Source of the DNA: Citrus sinensis
Taxonomy: Eukaryota; Streptophyta; Magnoliopsida; Sapindales; Rutaceae
Assembly (NCBI RefSeq): GCF_022201045.2
Contig: NC_068558.1
Coordinates: 6,105,501 to 6,169,500 of the forward strand
DNA: 64,000 nucleotides
Direction of reading: 5' to 3'
Position numbers and translations under genes: made by a program
Notes under the pieces: model-generated
The model's input: only the letters and a program-made list of their open reading frames with translations
Told to the model about the DNA's origin: nothing
Databases searched by the model: none
In this document: piece by piece, positions 59,427 through 64,000 of the stretch
Position numbering within the stretch: the stretch's first letter is position 1
How the letters are laid out: each line of letters begins with the position of its first letter

Positions 59427-60569
59427 TATGTTTTATCTGTTTCACTGAAGTGGAGATTCTCTGTTTTCTTTCCCTTGGCAGCTGAGGATGCAGTGACCAT
59501 TGAAGAGTAGGTAACCGTGCTGGTCTTGATAGTGGTCTAAGGCTTTAGGGTTGATTTTTTTTTTCTTTTTCTGCTTTCTCCTCTGGTGTAAAGCATAGTC
59601 TCCTTTGTATGCGGATATCTCTCTCTTTTCTTTTTCTCATTGTAAGTGAAGCCATAGGAAACAAATTTGTGTCACTAGAAAATTTCCAGTGCCCTGGAAG
59701 AATCGTTGATTTGTTATGGGAAATGTTTAGCCTCTTTATTCTTTTTATTGAAATGTGACCTAGATCCATTGTTTGATTGAGTTTCAATAAGCTTTCAGAC
59801 TTAGTGTTCTGGCAAACAATGTAAAGCCCATAGTATATTGGAAGTTCTGAGCGGAGTGTTGTAGTTGAAACGAAAGCAAATGGAAGGACAAAGGGAATGC
59901 TCACACGTGCTGCACAGCTGCAATGAATTGAAGCAGAGTGACATCGTTCGGTTTAATAGGGAATGCTCACACATGTGCTGCACGGCTGCAATTAAAAGGA
60001 AAACTTATTCAAAGCAAAACGCAATGTTTTTGGCAATATTCGGGGCGCGATTTGAAGTTAAAGTCGAGGTAAATAGCAGCGCTAATTGAAGTTAAAGTCG
60101 AGGTAAATTGCAGCGCTATTAAATCAAATCCTACTCTTTAAACTTTATAAAATTTTGCTTTCTTTTAAAAAATAATAATAATAATAGATGACAACAAAAT
60201 CTTAGACACCTTAGTTAACTAAAGGGAATAATTATGAGAACTCTACTTTGACTCTTTTCCAATTCACAAATGGCAAAATGTGAACAAAAAAAGAAGAAAG
60301 ATTCCGAACGTCAGGTGAGCGTTCTTCATGCTTCATGGATAAACGTAGAGTGCACTTCATGCTTCATGGATGCAATATAATTAATCAATTTTCTTAACAA
60401 CTATGCCAGATCCACGACGACGGTACACTAGCTAGTTAGTAGCATTTATGATTTCACGATGATCCAATCATCGGAAGAAAAAACAACAATTTACAGAACC
60501 CAACTCATACATAGTCCCAGTGTCTTCTATTCTTTCAATTTCCTTTCTATTCGAGGGCAGATACCAACG
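59427..60569. other. Intergenic with a cluster of short direct duplications
   Basis: Three pairs of local duplications: GGGAATGCTCACAC units at 59893-59924 and 59959-59992; TTGAAGTTAAAGTCGAGG units at 60052-60084 and 60086-60118; CTTCATGCTTCATGGAT units near 60327 and 60354. No gene supported. A GC-richer patch at 59440-59540 has one short exon-like look (AG|CTGAGGATGCAGTGACC) but no partner. Confidence 0.5.
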
Positions 60570-61907
60570 TGATGAGCACTGAAAATTTTAATGTACTCGC
60601 AAGTGCACGAATCTAGAGATAGAATAGTGATAACGAGGTCGATCCCACAGGGATTGTTATAAATTGAAAAGTCTAATTTAAATCTAAAATTAATATTAAT
60701 TCTAACCTAGTTGAGCAAATTGAGTTTTTAAGAAAATTAAACCAATTAAACTAAAGAAGCAATTAAAATAAAGGAGAATTCAATAAGATAAGAATTACCA
60801 ATGTTTCAAAATCCACCACTATTCAACTAGTAATTATCTAATTATTAATTAATCCCCAATTTTAGAGTGACAACTCGAAATCAATCTATGTCATCTCATG
60901 AATATAACAATTAAGCCCAAGTAATTAAATCTAATGTAGGTTCTTTTTTTTGCTTAATAATATGACATCTAAGAATCTCATGTAAACATATTGAATAACA
61001 AAGAGTCAAAGTTTCCTAAGCACTCCATGTAAACAATTTAATGAAAGACATAAAATCAAAGATAATCATGTATAAACTTTATAGATCCAAGCATAGAATT
61101 AATCGAATATTAATCCTAACAATCAATAATGCATGACAGAATTGATGAAAAGATTTTATTAACATCCAATTAATCATGTGAAATAAAAACCATAATCATC
61201 AAAGAACATATATAGGGAATTAATTAAATAAAAAGATAATTATTTTATTGAATAGGGTTTCATCCTTAACCTCAGTATAAGAAAATTAGTTAGACATACT
61301 TGAATTGGGAGCAACAAAATAAATAAATTCAGCCATGGGGAAGCCGAATTGCTGCAGATTTTCTTCTCTGTCTTGAATCCTTGCGTCTCCAGTTCTCTCT
61401 CCTCCCGTGGCCCTCTTGCGTTTATATAATGTTACTGACTTGCTTAATCCTTATTGGATTCTAATTGCATTAATTCTTCTCCATCGACTTATAAAGCCCA
61501 CTCACCAAGGCCTTTTAAAATTATTTCCTTACTAAACTTTGAAAGCAAAGCACACGTTTGACCACAAAAGCAAAAGGCCAATTAATGATTTCTTCTTTTA
61601 ATGCCCAGCACATGCATTCCAAATTGCCAAATCTTTGCTTTCCAAATGCATGCCCACCGTTCATCCTTTGAAGAGATTGACTTCCAATTTTGGTCTTCTT
61701 GACTTCCATTAATTCTTGGTTGCATTTTTGTCTTCCAATTTAATCTTTATTCCTTCTCAATTTGAAGTGTTTTCATGCCCTTTTTATCAACAATCTCCAA
61801 TTAATTCCCTATTCAATAAAACAATTCAATTAATTAAAAATAACAAATAAATATAACTAGCAATTATATTATTAAGGGTAAAATATGTATATAAATTATG
61901 CTCATCA
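60570..61907. mobile_element. Solo-LTR-like element ending 24 bp before the CYP706 copy 3 start
   Basis: The 1338-bp unit starts TGATGAGCA and ends with the exact inverse TGCTCATCA, i.e. TG...CA ends with a 9-bp inverted repeat. Near its left end are CGCAAGTGCACGAATC and GGTCGATCCCACAGGGA, sequences common in plant LTR retrotransposons. No gag/pol, so a solo LTR is the best reading. A clean 5-bp target duplication is not visible, so the call is tentative. Confidence 0.6.
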
Positions 61908-61930
61908 AGCACAAGCGGTGGGCAAGCGTC

Positions 61931-64000
61931 ATGGTTGTCTAATATCACTGAAATAGTTGATCATAAAATCTCACAGACAAATATCGTTATTCTATTCAGT
62001 ACAGTTGTCGTAATTTGTTTCTTGTGGCCATTCTTCATGAAGGTGGGCAAAGGAAACTCTCAGTTGCCACCAGGGCCCCGTGGCCTGCCCCTCGTCGGCT
62101 ACCTCCCATTCCTCGGGCGAAACCTTCATCGCATTTTCATGGATTTGGCCATTGTTTATGGTCCAATCTATAAGCTTTGGATTCGAAGTAAATTGTACAT
62201 CATTATCAGCTCTCCAACGCTAGTAAAAGAGGTGGTACGTGACCATGACAGAAAATTTGCCAACCGCAATCCAACTATCACAGCTTCTGCTTTAACTTAT
62301 GGAGCAAGTGACATTGTGTTCGCATCATATGGGTCTAAGTGGCAGATCCGACGCAAACTATTCGTACACGAGGTGTTAAGTAAAGCAAATCTTGATGCAG
62401 TTTATGCTTTCCGGAGAGATAAGATGCGGAAGATTATTCGAGAGATATATAACAAGGATAGCAAGGCCATCGATATTGGAGATATTGCATATGTAACGAT
62501 GATCAACATGGTTTCTAGCATGTTATGGGGTGGCACGACTCAAGGTGACAAGGGGACAAGTCTCGCCGCCGAGTTTCGGGTAGAAGTGTCACAAGCCCTT
62601 CAATTACTGGCAAGACCTAATGTTTCGGATTTCTTTCCTATGTTAGTCAGGTTCGATTTACAAGGAGTTGAAAGAGATTTGAAGAACGTATTACAATCGA
62701 TCGAACGAATCTTTGATTTTGTAATTGATCAACGACAACGTATGAAAAATGATGATACTAATCTAGTTGGAGCAAACAATGCCACCAGGAGCGACTTTCT
62801 GCAGTTTCTTTTTGGAGTATAAAGAGCCAAACACTGGAAGATCGATTTCTCTTTCACAAATTAATGCCATTTTTATGGTAATATTTCTTTCCTATTGCAA
62901 CATTTTTTTTTCCAAAAAAATTCCTGAAGAGTTCTTTTTTTTTAAAAAAAAGAAAAGAAAAGAAAAGATTAGAAGGTTTTACGGTACATAAGAAACAAGA
63001 ATTTGAGTTTTGTCGATGTGTGTTTACATATCTTTGGGTTTCAATTTTTTTTTTAAGGTACTTTAGTCTGTCAAAATTTTATCTTTGGTTGAATGACATT
63101 TAGGTCTTAATTTTTCTCACTTTAAACTATATTGGTCCCTAATTTTATTTCAATTAGTCATTACATTCCTGAATGATGAATGTAATTTTTATATTCAAAC
63201 TTTATATGTGAATGATGAATGTGGTATTTTTACATATAAAAAATTTCTTAAATTTTGACAAATACGTCATATATAGACTAGCAACAAGGATATAATAGTA
63301 AGAGAAGCCTAAAATTATATTTCTACTCTTACAATTTGATGTAATTAGAGTGTCAATTAGGTTTATTGATAAAAAATTCTATTTTAATTTTTTTAGATTT
63401 GGCCATTTGGGGTTCAAACCCTATTCGCATGGGTGAGAAGAGAATTTGATTACCAATCATATTATGCTTTAAACAAAGAAAAATGTTAGGAATGTAATGG
63501 GTAGCTTGAAAAAAGAAATGAAGACCTATATGATAAATGTGAGAATCATTAAGTACCCAAGTGTTATTCTCCCTTAGTCATAACTCATAAATTTTAGATT
63601 CTAACTATTACTTAAAAAATCCCTCCATAACATTTTATTTTAAAAACCCAGTGGAAAATTAAAAGGAACTGCTAAGTATACTTGGGGACTGTTTAATAGG
63701 GCTTTGATTTTGTTGAGTGATGATAATAATTTGCCAGCCCAATTGGACATGGTGATTGGTGGTACCAACACAACATCATCTGTGGTGGAGTGGACGATGT
63801 CTGAATTGATGCTCCATCAAGATGTAATCACAAAACTCCAAGAAGAATTAGCAGAAGTTGTGGGTATTAACAACACTGTTGAAGAATTCCACATTCAAAA
63901 ATTGCAATATCTGCAAGCAATTGTTAAGGAGGCATTAAGATTGCACCCACCAGCTCCATTATTAATACCCCGTTGGACGACTCAAGATTGCAATGTGGGT
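61931..64000 (+). pseudogene. CYP706 family P450, copy 3, decayed; runs off the window
   Basis: Exon 1 (about 61931-62877) and the start of exon 2 (from about 63746, open at 64000) align along their length with copies 1 and 2: membrane anchor FSTVVVICFLWPFF, hinge PPGPRGLPLVGYLPFLG, RFDLQGVERD, and exon 2 with EWTMSELMLHQDV and KEALRLHPPAP. Lesions: the only ATG at the expected place (61931) is out of frame and meets TAA after three codons; a T5 run at 62809-62813 has one T too many for the family frame, giving a stop at 62820-62822; the intron 3' end at 63744-63745 reads TTG| and not AG|; and the I-helix has GGTNTTSS with Asn for the conserved Asp. The donor after ATG (62877) is intact. An LTR-like element ends 24 bp before the ATG. 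The heme region lies beyond the window. Confidence 0.85.

Noticed and set aside
1-64000. CRISPR array, prophage, bacterial operons, rRNA
   Set aside because: Nothing of the kind seen; the direct repeats are tandem duplications or transposon parts.

Overview
This window looks like nuclear DNA of a flowering plant, most likely a woody eudicot. The genes are split by GT-AG introns, the intergenic DNA is very AT-rich, and plant-specific families are present: a PMEI, a GPI-anchored LTP, an R2R3-MYB, CYP706 P450s and a plant Hip/FAM10. Tree-type species such as Citrus would fit, but that is a guess. No bacterial, viral, CRISPR or rRNA feature was seen.

Layout. 0.6-1.3 kb: a secreted pectin methylesterase-inhibitor-like gene (-). 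2.2-4.6 kb: a TIR element next to two LTRs in inverted, PBS-to-PBS orientation. 5.6-8.4 kb: an eight-exon gene (-) for a small, predicted plastid, coiled-coil protein of unknown role. 9.7-15.7 kb: a MULE-like foldback element, then three Helitrons head to tail. 17.5-19.0 kb: a GPI-anchored lipid-transfer protein. 20.2-21.0 kb: a dead hAT end. 23.5-27.6 kb: a SINE within about 150 bp of the start codon of an 11-exon Hsc70-interacting protein (Hip/FAM10). 28-32.7 kb: gene-poor, with a second SINE family. 32.8-34.4 kb: an R2R3-MYB of the MYB20/MYB43 type. 35.7-42.1 kb: hAT-like and other MITEs with a nested SINE. 43.2-43.8 kb: a twin-CX9C CHCH protein. 46.3-48.7 kb: a domesticated BED/hAT transposase. 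51.5-64.0 kb: a CYP706 cluster of two intact genes and one decayed copy that runs off the end.

The genes do not form one pathway, as is usual for a plant chromosome segment. The only clear functional grouping is the tandem CYP706 array, which looks like local duplication followed by decay. The PMEI, the LTPG and the MYB (a family tied to lignin and secondary walls) all touch cell-wall biology, but nothing in the sequence shows that they are co-regulated.

Exon structures were built by hand from splice sites and reading frame; every multi-exon gene model given is in frame from ATG to stop. I found no convincing undescribed system. The observations most worth checking are the SINE in the Hip promoter region, the tandem Helitron array, the inverted LTR pair with promoters facing inward, and the pseudogenised CYP706 beside an LTR.
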